A stretch of 64,000 nt of DNA from Plantago major. Taxonomy: Eukaryota > Streptophyta > Magnoliopsida > Lamiales > Plantaginaceae. The notes under the pieces were generated by a model, which was not told the origin of the DNA, did no database searches, and saw only the letters and a program-made list of their open reading frames with translations. The position numbers and the translations under genes are program-made. Shown here piece by piece: positions 1 through 11,344 of this stretch. The stretch lies in NCBI GenBank assembly GCA_026545765.1, contig CM048842.1:18564667-18628666 (forward strand). Reading direction: 5' to 3'. The first letter of the stretch is position 1; each line of letters begins with the position of its first letter.

Positions 1-1
1 G

Positions 2-64
2 AGTTTAAATGGAACGGATGAACAGGTGGAGAGGGCTGCTGGAAAGAAAAGACAGAAGAAATAG
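2..64 (+). CDS. possible C-terminal end of a coding exon
   Basis: An open frame enters from the left edge and ends at TAG (62-64). It reads about 20 residues and finishes in a lysine/arginine-rich, NLS-like tail (GKKRQKK). Too little is visible to name a family. It could equally be chance, as the frame is short. The sequence just downstream is AT-rich and repetitive, as expected for a 3' UTR or for transposon-derived DNA. Confidence 0.2.
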   Translation, partial: SLNGTDEQVERAAGKKRQKK

Positions 65-905
65 CATAGAATATGTTTTTTCTTTGTGTCAATATAATCT
101 TGTGTTTTGGTACATATCATGGATTAGTATGTTGAAAACATGGATGTAATAGTTGGGAACATATCTGAGTATCTAAGCAACATAGAACATGGTTGTACAT
201 GTATAGAACATGGATGAATATGTTGAGATCATGAATGAATATGTTGAGATCATAGATGAATAAATAACTTTGACATATAATGCCTTTGAAATATCCAAAC
301 TCCATGTAGAGAACATGTAATACATGCACATGAGATTTTCATGTTGACAGAGCAGCAATTACTACACTGCAATCATGGGGTATTAACATAGGTGATTTGG
401 TTGAGAATATAGGTTGTTTGGTAAACGATATTAGTCCATGTTCTAAACATAATCGTCTATGGTATCAACATATTCATCCATGAACTCAACAATTTGTAAA
501 GACCATGAACTCAACAGATTTAAAAACCATAAAAATGATCCAAAAGACAAGATTATATTCAAACAGAACCTAAATCATTTACAACATATAAAATCATGAT
601 ACAAAAAACAAGATTATATTCAAAATGGAACCTATATAATTGATTACATATTGTACTACTGTTCATACATCTGTAAAAAAAAGGAACATATAACGCTATT
701 TCTTCTGTCTTTTTCCAAACCTCTTCTTGATCTCTATCTACTTAATTTCAGGTTCATTATCTCTTTTGCTCATCTGTTGCATTTAACTCAACATTCCTCT
801 TCTTCGCCAATGCTCTTGCCTCCCTCTCCTTTATGTTTTCATCAACACTTTTATCGTATAACTTCCTCAACACAGTAAAGATAGTTCTGAGTTTGTTAAT
901 TGAAT
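65..905. other. AT-rich non-coding stretch with short internal repeats
   Basis: No supportable gene. Positions 120-330 carry short diverged repeats of the type gaacatgg/atgaatatgttgaga, related in wording to the tandem array that follows. The open frames here on both strands are low-complexity products of these repeats. A CTT-rich simple repeat lies at about 908-945. Confidence 0.5.
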
Positions 906-1398
906 AACTTTTCTTCTTCTTCTCCTTCTTCTTCTTCTTCTTCAAGTTGATGCATTTAGTAACATTGTGACTGCATAAACAATGACATCTGATCCTTATG
1001 AAAACATGATTACACCTTGTGAATGCATAAACAACAACAACATCAAGATATTGTTGAGAACATAGGGTATATTGGTGAGAAAATAGCACATATACGTAGA
1101 AACATAGGAAATATAGTAAAAAATAAAATTCAACATAATATTGTCGAAAAACAGAGCACAAAACGACTGTCAGATTTTGAATGAAAACATAGGACACAAA
1201 ACGACTGTCAGGTTTTGAATGAAAACATAGGACATATTCCAGAGAACATAGGTAATATTTTTTAGAACATAGCACATACAGGAAAGAACATAGAAACGTT
1301 GTATACAATTTTTTTCCAGATATGAGTTGATGATTAAGGTCAGATTTTGAATGAAAACACCGTCCGATCCTTATTCAAGCATAATTACACCTTGTGAA

Positions 1399-1399
1399 T

Positions 1400-1436
<37 letters not shown>
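1399..1436. repeat. (AAC)n microsatellite
   Basis: About twelve AAC triplets in a row. The apparent poly-threonine frame that starts here is a by-product of the repeat and not a gene. Confidence 0.9.
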
Positions 1437-1438
<2 letters not shown>

Positions 1439-2253
1439 AGAAACTACTTCCTAGCAAACATAGTAGATATTGTTGAAAACATATGGTATATTGGTGAGAA
1501 GATAGTACATATACGTAAAAACATAGGAAATACAGTAAAAAAAACAGAATTCAAAATAATATGTCGAAAAACAGGACACAAAACGACTATCAGATTTTGA
1601 ATGAAAATACAGGACATATTCTAGAGAACATAGGTGATATTATTGAGAACATAACACGTACAAGAAAGAACATAGAAAACGTTGTGTACATTTTATTTAC
1701 AGATTTGAGTTGAAGATTGAGGTCAGATCTTGATAGAAAACACTGTCCGATTCTTATGCAAGCATGATTACACCTTGTGAATGCATAAACAACAACATCA
1801 ATAAGCGACTATTTCCTAGCAAACATAGTAGTTATTGTTGAAAACATAGGGTATATTGGTGAGAAGATAGTACATATACGTAAAAACATAGGAAATAGAG
1901 TAAAAAAATAGAATTCAAAATAATATGTCGAAAAATAGAACACAAAACGACTGTCAGCCTTTGAATGAAAACATATGATATATTCTAGAGAACATAGGTA
2001 ATATTATTGAGAACATAGCACATACTGGAAAGAACATAGAAAACGTTGTATAACTTTTTTTCCAAATCTGAGTTGATGATTGGGGTTAGATCTTGATAGA
2101 AAACACTGTCCGATCCTTATGCAAATATGATTACACCTTGTGAATGCATAAACAACAACATTAATGGGCAACTATTTCATAGCAAACATAGTAGATATTG
2201 TTGAAAACATAGAGTATATTGGTGAGAATATAGTACATATGCGTAAAAACATA

Positions 2254-2503
2254 CTCCCTCCGTCCTAGAGAACTTCATACATTAGGGTTAGCGCTCAGTT
2301 TTATGCGAAAAGTTAAAGCAATGATAGAATATAGAAAAGGTGGAAAAAAGTGTACTTTTAGTGGCAAAAGGTGTAATTTGAGTGTAAAGTTGAAATTGTT
2401 TATTATTTGTTGGGTGTGAGTAGCTTCCTTTTTTGGTAATGTATGAAGTTCTGTAGGACGGCTAAAAATGGCAAATATATGAAGTTTTGCGGGACGGAGG
2501 TAG
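2254..2503. mobile_element. Stowaway-type MITE (Tc1/mariner), family A copy 1
   Basis: Inverted termini begin CTCCCTCCGTCC on the left and CTACCTCCGTCC on the right (read inward), and the element is flanked by TA on both sides. It is about 250 bp and non-coding. Removing the element and one TA restores the phrase acataggaaat found at the same place in sibling tandem units, which proves the insertion. The same interior occurs at 7463-7714 and 47543-47772. Confidence 0.9.
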
Positions 2504-2790
2504 TAGGAAATACAGTAAAAAACAGAATTCAAGTAACATGTCGGAAAACAGAGCACAAAATGACTGTCAAGTTTTGAATGAAAACATAGGACATTTTTCA
2601 GAGAACATAGGTAATATTCTTGAAAACATAACACATACAGGAATTAATATAAAAACGCTATATACCTTATTTTTCCAGATCTGAGTTGATGATTGAGGTC
2701 AGATTTTGAATAAAAACACCGTCTGATTCTTATGCAAGTTTGATGACACCTTGTGAATGCATAAACAACAATATCAATGAGTTACCATCA

Positions 2791-3441
2791 AAACAGGAAA
2801 ATATAGATGAATAGTTCTAGATCTACAATTTTTCGAACTTGATTTATTCAGATCTATGTGGATTCAAAGTTATTTTATCATTCGAAACATGAATCAACTA
2901 TGTATCAGTCTGTTATCAATCATAATATCAATATCAACTATATAGCTTGATTTCTCGATCAAATCGGTTGAAAACGTTGGAAAAAATCACAAAATTCGTT
3001 TGAATCATGTCTAACCTTTTTTGTCGTTCATTTTTTCTGCAGATTCGAAGAAATAGCAGCTAACGTTGTCGATCGATCGATTGTAGCGTTTTTCTGGTTA
3101 ATTCACGGTTAAAACGAGCTTTTTCTCTTGAGAATTTAGAGAGAGAAAGTAGTGAGATAAAGAAGCACTGTAAATGACAATTTGTGATTATTTCTGCTGG
3201 TTTCTAGCATATATATACTGACCCGTATCATAGACAATCCGACCCACCTTCTTGCCCTTGAGTTGGAGTGTTTTTGGCAAGTGATTTTTTATTGGGGTTA
3301 ATATGTAAAACTATGTTTTTATATCTCTATCTAGAGTGCGTTTCTTAGGAAACTTACTCGAAATCAAAGGAAATAGCTTTTAAAATTCATAACAAAATCC
3401 TTGCAAGTTTTCTGAATTCCAACTCAATGCCAAATTCATAT
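2791..3441. other. non-coding stretch, no gene seen
   Basis: Unique AT-rich sequence. A polypyrimidine tract with CAG near 3040 could be a splice acceptor, and a run gagagagaaag at about 3138 resembles a plant leader sequence. I find no open frame of useful length or a recognisable protein on either strand. Confidence 0.4.
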
Positions 3442-3450
3442 TTTAATATT

Positions 3451-4105
3451 GGGTGAATTTCATCCAGTACCCCTCTTAGATATTCTAATTACACTTGGGC
3501 ACCAGTTAGTTCAACAATTACATATAGGTCCATTTTCGTTGACCAAAGGATGCATGCCAAACATGGCCTTATTTTGTCAATTTGAAATGATATCCCTAAT
3601 GTCTTTTTAATTCAACTTAAGTCCTTTATCTTCCAATATTTTTTGTTGAGTACCCAATTTATTGTTGAATAACATGAATTAAACTTTCTAAATAATTTAT
3701 GGACTTAATTGCAAAATCAGAAACAAAATTAGGGCCAAATTGAACATAACTGGAAGTTTATTAAAAATTAAAAAAAAGAAAAAATATGACCGGAGCTGCT
3801 CCGGTCACCGGAGTTTTAATTTTTCTTTTTTTCTTTTTTTTTTAAATCTTTTATTTAATTTGGCCCAGGGGTTGTAAATTAATTTGATTTTGGGGAAAAT
3901 ATATAATTTGTTATAAGTTAGGGTCAAATTTGCAATTTTCAGTAAAAACTTCTGAAAGGTTATGTTTGGCAACACTTTAAATTTGTTTGACTTTTGGACT
4001 TACATGTAATAGAAATACTCTAATTGTCATTTGTTTGTTATTGTTGAACTAATTGTTGCTTAAATGCAATGACACTATCTAACAGGGGGTATATGTAATA
4101 ACCCC
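3451..4105. mobile_element. short Mutator-like (MULE-type) non-autonomous element
   Basis: A perfect 9-bp direct repeat, TTTAATATT, flanks the element (3442-3450 and 4106-4114). The ends form long imperfect inverted repeats: GGGTGAATTTCATCCAGTAC on the left matches GGGGTTATTACATATATAC on the right read inward, and similarity continues through AGATA and tagttcaacaat blocks for about 60 bp. The centre (about 3789-3808) holds a short GC-rich hairpin, gaccggagctgctccggtc. There is no coding capacity. A 9-bp duplication with long TIRs is diagnostic of Mutator-type insertion. Confidence 0.85.
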
Positions 4106-4114
4106 TTTAATATT

Positions 4115-4598
4115 TTATCAAAACTTTTCATCTAAAATACGCATAAACATAACGTATAAAGTTGGGTTATACAGGACCGAAAATTTTGTCTGAAATCATT
4201 TTTCCTCTGCTCTGTTAAGAACCTTGCAAAACCAACTGCTAACATTTTTCACCTCAACTTCACAAAAGGGAATGTGTAAGGGATTATTTGTCAAAATACA
4301 GCAACTCTTTTTTGCCACAAAACATATATGATAATCTGATTAGTTTGGCCGACTAACTTCAGTGAAATCTCCAACGACCCCTACTTTAAACACGTGATAA
4401 CATCTTGATATTAGGTTAAAACCGACTAAAACAAAACAGTATCATAACAAAGGAATGACAAAACAAAGTAAAAAGTTAATTGAGGGCAACAAAAATTGTC
4501 TCAGCAGACAAAATTGCACAATGTCACATGGAATCCTTGGAGATAAATATCCTAAGCACAACATAAAATGAGAGCAGCAAAAACGAAAATGACAAGAT
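4115..4598. other. 3' flank of RPL31, no gene seen
   Basis: AT-rich sequence downstream of the minus-strand RPL31 stop. The 3' UTR of RPL31 should lie in the part nearest 4598. Nothing else is recognisable. Confidence 0.4.
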
Positions 4599-6190
4599 TT
4601 ATTCTTCCTCATCAATCACTTGGGTTCCCAACCCCTTCAAACCTCCCTCTGGAATTTCTGCAACAGTCACCAAAGAGTAAAGCTCCTCCTTGGCATCTTC
4701 GTCGTCATTCCTCTTTCTTGCAATGCGAACACGGATTCTTCTCGGCACGCTTCGAATTCCACGGCTCCATATGTGCTTGTTCAACTTTACGTCAACTCTC
4801 ACATCAGTGGTCCCCATGGCCTTCTGAGCAAACTTCCTGATTTCCTTGATGGCATTGGGAGCTTTCTTCTTGAAAGTGCTGCATACAGTTTCCCAATTCA
4901 AATAAAGGAGACATTGATCAGCCAAACAGCACAGTAAAAAACTTACCATCAAAATAAAATGTTTTGGTGTGAATTATGAAAACTATAATTTGATGTTGTA
5001 GAGAATCTTCACTTGCAGGAAGTTTGAATGTGACAAAGTATTTAGCAACAAGTAAAATTCAATTTTCTGTCACATTGCATACAGAGTTAGATTAACATAG
5101 AAGATAACTGCAGTTGCTACCGTAAACTGATAATCACATGATTCACATCTGTCAGTCCCAAAGTAATACATGCTCAGTTACTATTCAAAGGATCGCATGA
5201 AACAAGATAGAAGGCTCAGAAGAAGTACCAAGTAAAATCTTACAAGGAGAACTAATAAAATAGTGGCAATTCAAGTTAGCTGAGAAGAAAAACGTGTTAT
5301 TTTTACAATAGTTCTGAGCAACCATAAAAGCGACGAACATATTACCTTGGAACAGTGTATAAACTTATATAGACACACCACTTCAAAACTGTATAGGCCC
5401 AATTACAATAATAAGTTTGGAAAAACACTTTAGTATCAAGAAATGGTAAGAATAAGAACGATTGCATTGTAAGAGACATAATCTGCAGTCAGGGGCGAAG
5501 CTTAGTTCAATGATGGCAGGTCTTGAACACAACAGGTAGAAATTTAAAAAACATTATATAAACATTTACGTATAATAAAACAATTTAAGCTCTGCCCAAC
5601 AATCCAACATATCCTTCAACGTTTTATCAAAATTTTGGGAGAATATTTTTCAAGTCTTTATCCAAAACAAAGATAATTTTAAGTCGAACTCAAACCCGTC
5701 TTTATCTCACTCACTCTCGTGGTTGGATTTGTAGAAATCAGGATTACAGTACAATACAACACTGAAACTGAAGAAGAATATAACTTTCATAAAATTCGAT
5801 ACGAAACAAATAGAGCACTAACAAGCTGCATTTCTAATAAACATCAATAAACTATGACAATTCTGTAACTAATTTCAAACAATTAAAAAAACAATTTCGA
5901 ATCATCAGTATAAAACATCTCAGCGATAATCACATAATCAATACACCAATTTTCCGTGTTTCCTGATTAAAACGGAGCATAACTAGTTAAACAGTATGAA
6001 AAAAGTGAAATCGATCCAACAGATCTGATAAATCTGTAACAAAATTGACTTGAAAATGCAACAAGAGATTTATCTATTTATAGAGAGTATGTATGAATGT
6101 ATACCATCCATGGAGACGTTTGTGTAGATTAATGGTGTATTCTCTTGAAACGACTTCCTCCTTACGGGCTTTGCTACCTTTCTCCACCAT
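4599..6190 (-). CDS. RPL31: 60S ribosomal protein L31 (eL31), two coding exons
   Basis: Cytosolic large-subunit ribosomal protein eL31, which binds rRNA near the polypeptide exit tunnel. Coding exon 1 is 6190-6105 (ATG at 6190-6188, 28 codons plus two bases) and exon 2 is 4878-4599. The 1,226-bp intron has GT at 6104 and AG at 4880-4879, and the split codon restores glycine-cysteine-threonine (RLHG-C-TFKKK). The product is 121 residues, normal for plant eL31 (about 119-121). Visible family signatures are [66 protein letters not shown] and [16 protein letters not shown]. No residue or frame is broken, so the gene looks functional. Family identity is certain. The exact transcript ends are not visible. 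Confidence 0.97.
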
Positions 6191-6252
6191 AGCTGCTGCT
6201 TGCTCAAACAAAATAATGGGAGCTGCTTCTCTTTGAAATGTTTGCAGAGAAG

Positions 6253-6346
6253 AAACCCTAATGGACTCGGTAGCTTTTATACATGACTTTATCTGGTGAG
6301 CTTCTACTGGATTTTGTTGGATGGACTTCACTCTAGCCCAGGCCCA
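6253..6346 (-). promoter_or_regulatory. telo box and two site II motifs upstream of RPL31
   Basis: A telo box (AAACCCTAA on the plus strand, 6253-6261) lies about 63 bp upstream of the RPL31 start. Two site II motifs follow back to back on the minus strand, TGGGCC (6346-6341) and TGGGCT (6340-6335). This pair of elements is the known promoter signature of plant ribosomal-protein and other growth-linked genes. Function here is inferred from position and wording only. Confidence 0.7.
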
Positions 6347-6462
6347 ATCTCTCTTGGGTGCCTTTTTTAAATGTTGCTCATCTTGTCTATCAAACACTAG
6401 GATACTCTTTATCTCGCAGTTAAATCTCGAATTATCATTCTCTTAAAATTGAAAAATACACG

Positions 6463-6755
6463 TTTTTTAATCCACCAACTATTCACAATTCAATTAAATT
6501 TTATCTTTTTACCGAACCTTTTTTTAGCACTTTACTTTTTCATTTATTATAACAACCTTAAACCAATCAAATAATCTTAAAAACCCGTACAACCATCACT
6601 TCACTCTTACACACCCTATATAACAACCATATAAAACTATAAAACTTTAATTCCAATCCAAATACAATTTTTCAAAACATGATTATAATTCAGTTACTAT
6701 TCACGATTAAAACACAATTAAAACCCGGTCAATTTTAATCTCTTCCCAAACAGCC
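6463..6755. repeat. dispersed ~300-bp repeat, family B copy 1
   Basis: The sequence from ttaatccaccaactattca to tcccaaacagccac is closely matched at about 27757-28042 in the same orientation, with a more diverged relative near 47780-48100. The shared order of phrases (accttaaaccaatcaaataatctt, ttacac..ctatataacaac, ataaaacttta) shows common descent. It has no coding capacity. It is probably a MITE or other short non-autonomous element, but I could not find convincing termini. Confidence 0.7.
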
Positions 6756-6764
6756 ACTATATTA

Positions 6765-6929
6765 CTACCTCTGTTTCATATATGTAATAAATAATATAAT
6801 TACAATTTACACAAGAATTACTATTTTTCTAAAAGTATATATTTTTCACTGATTTTTTATTTTTACTCATTTATTTTAATTTTTTATTTAAAACTACGTG
6901 TCAACCTAATGTACATAATTCTCTGGGAG
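6765..6929. mobile_element. degenerate Stowaway-like MITE
   Basis: It begins CTACCTCTGTTTC after TA and ends ctctgggag before TA, about 165 bp and very AT-rich. The termini match the Stowaway pattern only loosely, so this is a tentative call. Confidence 0.4.
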
Positions 6930-6931
6930 TA

Positions 6932-7460
6932 CATTTTATCATCCAGAAAACAGTATTACAAAACGATCCTTTTTGTCTACGTATCAAAGCCCAAAAATAC
7001 AAGATCAAACCTGCCCAAAATCAACACCTCTAACAATTGGGGCTTATTCTCATTAAAGAACAATTAAGCATAACCTTAATCCTAATCGATTGCACCTTAA
7101 AAACCCTAACATTCCTGGAGAACCAAATCTAACATGAGATTTCACCATTTGTAATACACCCAAGCTCATATTAAACTCTTTTTAGCAAAATTAGCAGATA
7201 ATATAGTCGATAGTTAAGTGTTGATCATAGATGTTAGTTGATTAAGTAGTTGATGAGCTAGTCAATTTTTATTACTGTGTTTAGTTAAATCAATTAGTTG
7301 GCCACTACTAATAAAAAAACATAGAATAGGTGACATAGTGATTTTGTCGGGGAAGGCCATTTTACGTCAGTTGAAGCCTATAGCCAAGACAAATATGTTG
7401 TGTATGTCTGTATAAGGGATAGGCAACAAATGATAATAAACAATGGTCAACGAAAACATA
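6932..7460. other. non-coding stretch, no gene seen
   Basis: AT-rich sequence between two MITEs, with no open frame of interest. A phrase aaaaaccctaac near 7100 resembles a telo box, but no gene lies beside it. Confidence 0.4.
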
Positions 7461-7462
7461 TA

Positions 7463-7714
7463 CTCCCTCCGTCCCGCAGAACTTTATACATTTGTCATTT
7501 TTAACCGTCTCACATAACTTCATACATTACCAAAATAGGAACCTACCCCATACCCAACAAATAATAAACAATCTCAAGTTTACACTCAAATTACACATTT
7601 TGCCACTAAAAGTACATTTTTTCCTACCTTTTTCTATATTCTATCATTACTTTAACTTTTCGCATAAAACTGCGCGCCAACCCTAATGTATAAAGTTCTC
7701 CGGGACGGATGGAG
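7463..7714. mobile_element. Stowaway-type MITE, family A copy 2
   Basis: Termini CTCCCTCCGTCCCGCAGAAC and, read inward from the right, CTCCATCCGTCCCGGAGAAC, with TA on both sides. The interior (aaaagtacattttttcc, cgcataaaactgcgcg) is the reverse orientation of copies at 2254-2503 and 47543-47772. About 252 bp, non-coding. Confidence 0.9.
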
Positions 7715-7940
7715 TATATGAGTGACGACGTAACTTTATGTCACCTAATAGTGCAAAATACTTCATCCGGTCCATTAACATCTTTCTAGGCTCTTATTTT
7801 ATCTTCAATTAAAAAATGATAGTAAAAAAATAGTTTGTAAGAGATATTATATTGGTTAGGTTGTTTTTTTTAAACGGCAAAATTTATTAATACTCCAAAC
7901 GGTTACAATACAAGAACATAAGAATAAATGAATTTTTTAC

Positions 7941-8236
7941 AAAGTAGTCACTAATGGAATGACTTTTTTAGACAGATTTTTAACATGGCGTCGCTTTGGT
8001 TACGGACAAGTCACCTTGGTACTGGTACCGGACATGGGTGGTGGAATCCGGTGGTGTGGTGGTGGAATCCGGTGGTGGGTGGCAGATTCCGGTGGTGTGG
8101 TGGTGGAATCCGCCACCCACCACCGGATTCCACCACCCATGTCCGGTACCGGTACCAAGGTGACTTGCCCGTAATCAAAGTGACCATTGGGTCTACGGTA
8201 AAAAGTCATAAAATTGGTGACCCATTGGTGAACTTT
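7941..8236. mobile_element. fold-back (long inverted repeat) element
   Basis: The two halves pair as long inverted repeats. The left half reads tcactaatgg, atgactttttta, tttggttacggacaagtcac and ggtaccggacatgggtggtg, and the right half carries the complement of each in reverse order. The loop is made of repeats of ggtggaatccggtggtg. The three overlapping glycine/histidine-rich frames here are products of this repeat and not genes. I see no clear target-site duplication, so the superfamily is open. Confidence 0.7.
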
Positions 8237-8239
8237 AGG

Positions 8240-8530
8240 AGAATAAATTGATACTTTTTTGTGTGTCAGTATCACAGCGTCAGTATCAACATCTTCATCT
8301 TTCCAAGTATCAGTTACACGCGTACGACTGCAACATAATTTTTGAGTTGGGGATATATACTACTATACGATGTGGTGTTTCATGTATATATGTAGAATTT
8401 AAATATTTGGAAACTCCATATCGTTTATTCAATGGAAGTCGTATTTAATCAATGGAACGGGGAAATTTTGGTGGAATCTATGTCAAGTGAAAAGTGAATG
8501 AACTTGTTGGAAGATTTTAAAGAAAACTTG
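8240..8530. other. non-coding stretch, no gene seen
   Basis: Unique AT-rich sequence between the fold-back element and a probable LTR. Nothing recognisable. Confidence 0.4.
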
Positions 8531-9410
8531 TTGTAAACTACCTTGTGGAGTATGTTTGCTAGGAGACCATTTCTTAATTATTTGTTGATTAAGAAAATTA
8601 GATATATAGTCGTAAGCTACTAAGTGAGAGCTTCGATTTGATATATGGTATGCCTAAAACGGACCTTGGGTTAGTGAGAAATAATTGCTCAAAGTTGGAA
8701 GGTAAAGTGGGATTGTCGCATTCTTTATGGAAGTCATTACTAGTTTATAACCTATCAAGCCATACTACTTGTTCAAGTGTCATGGTAAAGTTATGGAAGA
8801 CTCTCTACGTGGGCGCGAAGGGGGTGCAAATCCTGGCCAGATTTGTACTGAAACTAGTGGGACTTGGGTGCGACCTGCGTACACGAATGCCGGACCGAAA
8901 TAGGCACAAGCGTCTAGCCCGCGTGTGCCAATGTTTTACTACTTGGTCTGGTCGAAACATGTTTGTGTGACTTTGTAACTGTCAGGAGTTACAAATGAAT
9001 CAATTCTGTCATTAGTTGAGAGATTTGATTTTTGTAATCAAACTCTATTATTCTTGAGCAGTTACAAAATTCAACAGTCATTTTCTCACTTATAAATTGG
9101 TCTCAGAATCGATGAGAATAGTACCTTTGAAATAGCCTTTCTCTTCTTCTTCTTACTGTTCTTCCTCCTTCCCTGTATTCGCATAAACCGAGCATCCGTT
9201 TCAGTTCGCCGGAAATTGCTAGCTTGTGCGGCTAGTAGTTTTAGTCAATCGTTGTATCCTGTGAGGCAAACGCTCAACGTCTCAAGCACCATAGGTGAGA
9301 GGGCGTATTTGCTTTAAGGAATCTGTGCAAGCACAGGCCTCGATTCCAAATACGAAAGGCGGTTTGATTGTCTACTTTATCTTTGAATTCATATTATTCT
9401 GAATAACATT
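8530..9410 (+). mobile_element. probable solo LTR of a copia-type element (bounds approximate)
   Basis: The stretch has no host-like gene but has the texture of a plant LTR. It contains a GC-richer U3 block around 8810-8930, a TATA-like ataaattgg near 9093, a pyrimidine-rich leader at 9140-9170, and a U5-like end with tgtgaggcaaacgctcaacg, ggcgtatttgctttaaggaatctg and caggcctcgattccaaatacg. No primer-binding site, gag or pol follows. TG...CA ends exist near the stated bounds, but no matching 5-bp duplication was found. The 110-residue frame at 8638-8970 matches nothing I recognise. Confidence 0.4.
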
Positions 9411-9414
9411 TACT

Positions 9415-10650
9415 ACTCTCGTTGTACTAAATTTTCTTTACAAGGTTGTATTAGAAACTAAGTAATTTATCAACCCGACTAATTAATTTTATACTATTTC
9501 TTAATTTGTTCTACTTTATCATTACTTTATTCAATCCCTTTCTTACTTTATCATTCAATTACAACTCTACAAATATAATATGTCTTACAAACTTTTGTTT
9601 AGCATAATTCCCTTGATTGAAGAGAAAGTGATAATTTAAGAAATTCTTAATGGACCGGAAAATACAAGATACGAAATAATAAAAAAGTATCGAATCCTAA
9701 TGGAAAATTGTATGCACTAAAAGTAGTAAATGAAAAACAACTCCGCATACAGAGCTAGTCTAGCAAACTCATTATCTTCACTTGTATTGTTGTAATTAAA
9801 GTAATAGCTGGCTCTAATTACACACACATTAAGTAGTAGTAGTATTTCTTTTCATCAGGAAGAATTGTAAAGGTGCATTAGGTAGGAATGGATCCCTACC
9901 CACTGCGATAGTGAGAGGGTGAGACCATCGGGGTAAAATCGGGGTTTAACAAACTTAAATTATACATATCAAACAAAGCACCACAATATTAAATGCACCC
10001 ATCCTATCAGCATTTCCTATTCTCGACATATATATCTGAAAGTGAAAGTGAACCACAACCCTTGTAACCAAAAACCAACTTAAATTTCATGGCTGAAGCA
10101 TTGGTTAATTGGAAATAGTTCATGTATTGTTTGTGACTTTGCTGCTTTGTGAGCTCGAAAATGAGCGGATAGCCTCACCTGAAACATGGAATAGTAACAA
10201 AATTCAATTTTATGCACACCAACTGCTTGATAAAAATCCAGAACTAAGACTAATTAAAAGCATTTGTCTTTATGAGCAATCTAAAATAATGCTAAAAGTA
10301 AAAGTATATTTGAAACAATGACATGAAAAGGTTTACTCATTTACATATAAAACAGTCAAGCAAATCTAAAAAAGTACCAAATGAAGATGTAAGAATCAAA
10401 TATCAAGTAAAAGAGTTGGAAATTTCTTATATAAAAGACATTCTTTCTCCATAATGTATGACTATTCTTGTGAGCATGGCTGAGCTCATCCAAGATGCAA
10501 AATTTATGTAGGGAAAAAAAAGCAAGTGACTTTCTCCATATGCAAATAGACAATAGAGGCTACTCAAACTCTGTATATTTTCATGAGTGATTGGATTGTC
10601 ATCCTACATATGTTGATTTATGAAAAGAAAATAAAAGGCATATTCAAATT
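9415..10650. other. non-coding stretch with remnants of an AT-rich MITE
   Basis: Positions about 9415-9660 resemble a decayed Stowaway-like repeat related to those at 7770-7860 and 21320-21500 (shared phrases tttatcattcaatt, taatatgtcttacaaac, cttaatgga). The remainder is AT-rich without a supportable gene. The short frames at 10109-10321 and 10356-10553 have no recognisable similarity. Confidence 0.4.
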
Positions 10651-11167
10651 CACTACAAGAAATCCTGGGCATAGTAACGCTACTTAGCGACGGAGCTAAT
10701 TAGTGACGAATCGGTCAAGTTTAGCGACGGATAAAGCGTTTCGCTCTATCCGTTGCTAGTCCGTCGCTTTGTCCGTCGCAAATTAGCGACGGATGTTTCT
10801 ATCCGTCTCTAATTAGAGACGGATAGACTTTCCGTCGCAAAATGTGTTGGCCAATTAATTAAAAAAAAAAAAACAAAATTGGACGGATAGCCTATCCGTC
10901 GCTATCTAACGACGGATAGGGCTATCCGTCGTTAACTGTAATATTTTAATTTCTTTTTAACGACGGATAGGCTATCCGTCGTTAATTTACTATTTTTTTT
11001 AATTCAATGGTCAACAGAAATTACGACGGATAGAATCATCCGTCACTAATTAGCGATGGACTAGCAACGGATAGTGTAAAATGCTCTATCCGTCGCTAAA
11101 CTTAATCGATTCGTCGCTAATTAGCGACGGAGAATAAGCGTTACTATTCCATGGATTTCTTGTAGTG
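10651..11167. mobile_element. non-autonomous CACTA (En/Spm-type) element, 517 bp
   Basis: Both ends are intact: CACTACAAGAAATCC on the left and its exact complement GGATTTCTTGTAGTG on the right. The terminal 15 bp match perfectly, and similarity continues through tagtaacgct. The whole interior is made of subterminal repeats of the form (t)agcgacggatag and tatccgtcgct in both orientations, the expected transposase-binding arrays of CACTA elements. There is no coding frame. A block at about 10881-11034 is nearly identical to 27255-27497, which sits beside a CACTA transposase, so this is a deletion derivative of that family. The 3-bp flanks do not match. Confidence 0.92.
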
Positions 11168-11344
11168 TTGCAGTTGCAATTACTTTATTGGGTAACATAT
11201 TATACAAGAGATATTCCCAACATAAACTATAACTCTCTGGAGGGTGGACGGGTACGTAGTAGATAGTAACATAAACTATAAACTTTTTGGGGGATGGACG
11301 GGTAAAAACGTAGTAGATTGTAGTTTAATGTTGACTTGGGATAA

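Larger units (their letters stand above)
960..2790. repeat. tandem array of ~365-bp units, about 4-5 copies
   Basis: The anchor phrase cttgtgaatgcataaacaac recurs near 1018, 1392 (changed), 1773, 2137 and 2749, a spacing of about 374, 381, 364 and 612 bp. The last interval returns to ~360 bp once the Stowaway element at 2254-2503 is subtracted. Each unit repeats the same order of phrases: a cgtaaaaacataggaaat block, a cgactgtcag block and a gaacataggtaatatt block. One unit has an expanded AAC triplet tract (about 1399-1436). No conserved long open frame is shared by the units, so I read it as a non-coding satellite-like array. Confidence 0.8.

Noticed and set aside
757-1308. 183-residue minus-strand frame
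   Set aside because: Tyrosine/phenylalanine/cysteine-rich reading of the tandem array with no domain. Sibling units do not keep the frame.
7959-8275. Three overlapping frames on both strands
   Set aside because: All come from the GGTGGAATCC repeats and inverted arms of the fold-back element, with no domain and frames open only because of composition.
8638-8970. 110-residue plus-strand frame
   Set aside because: No recognisable domain. It lies within sequence that looks like the U3 part of an LTR.
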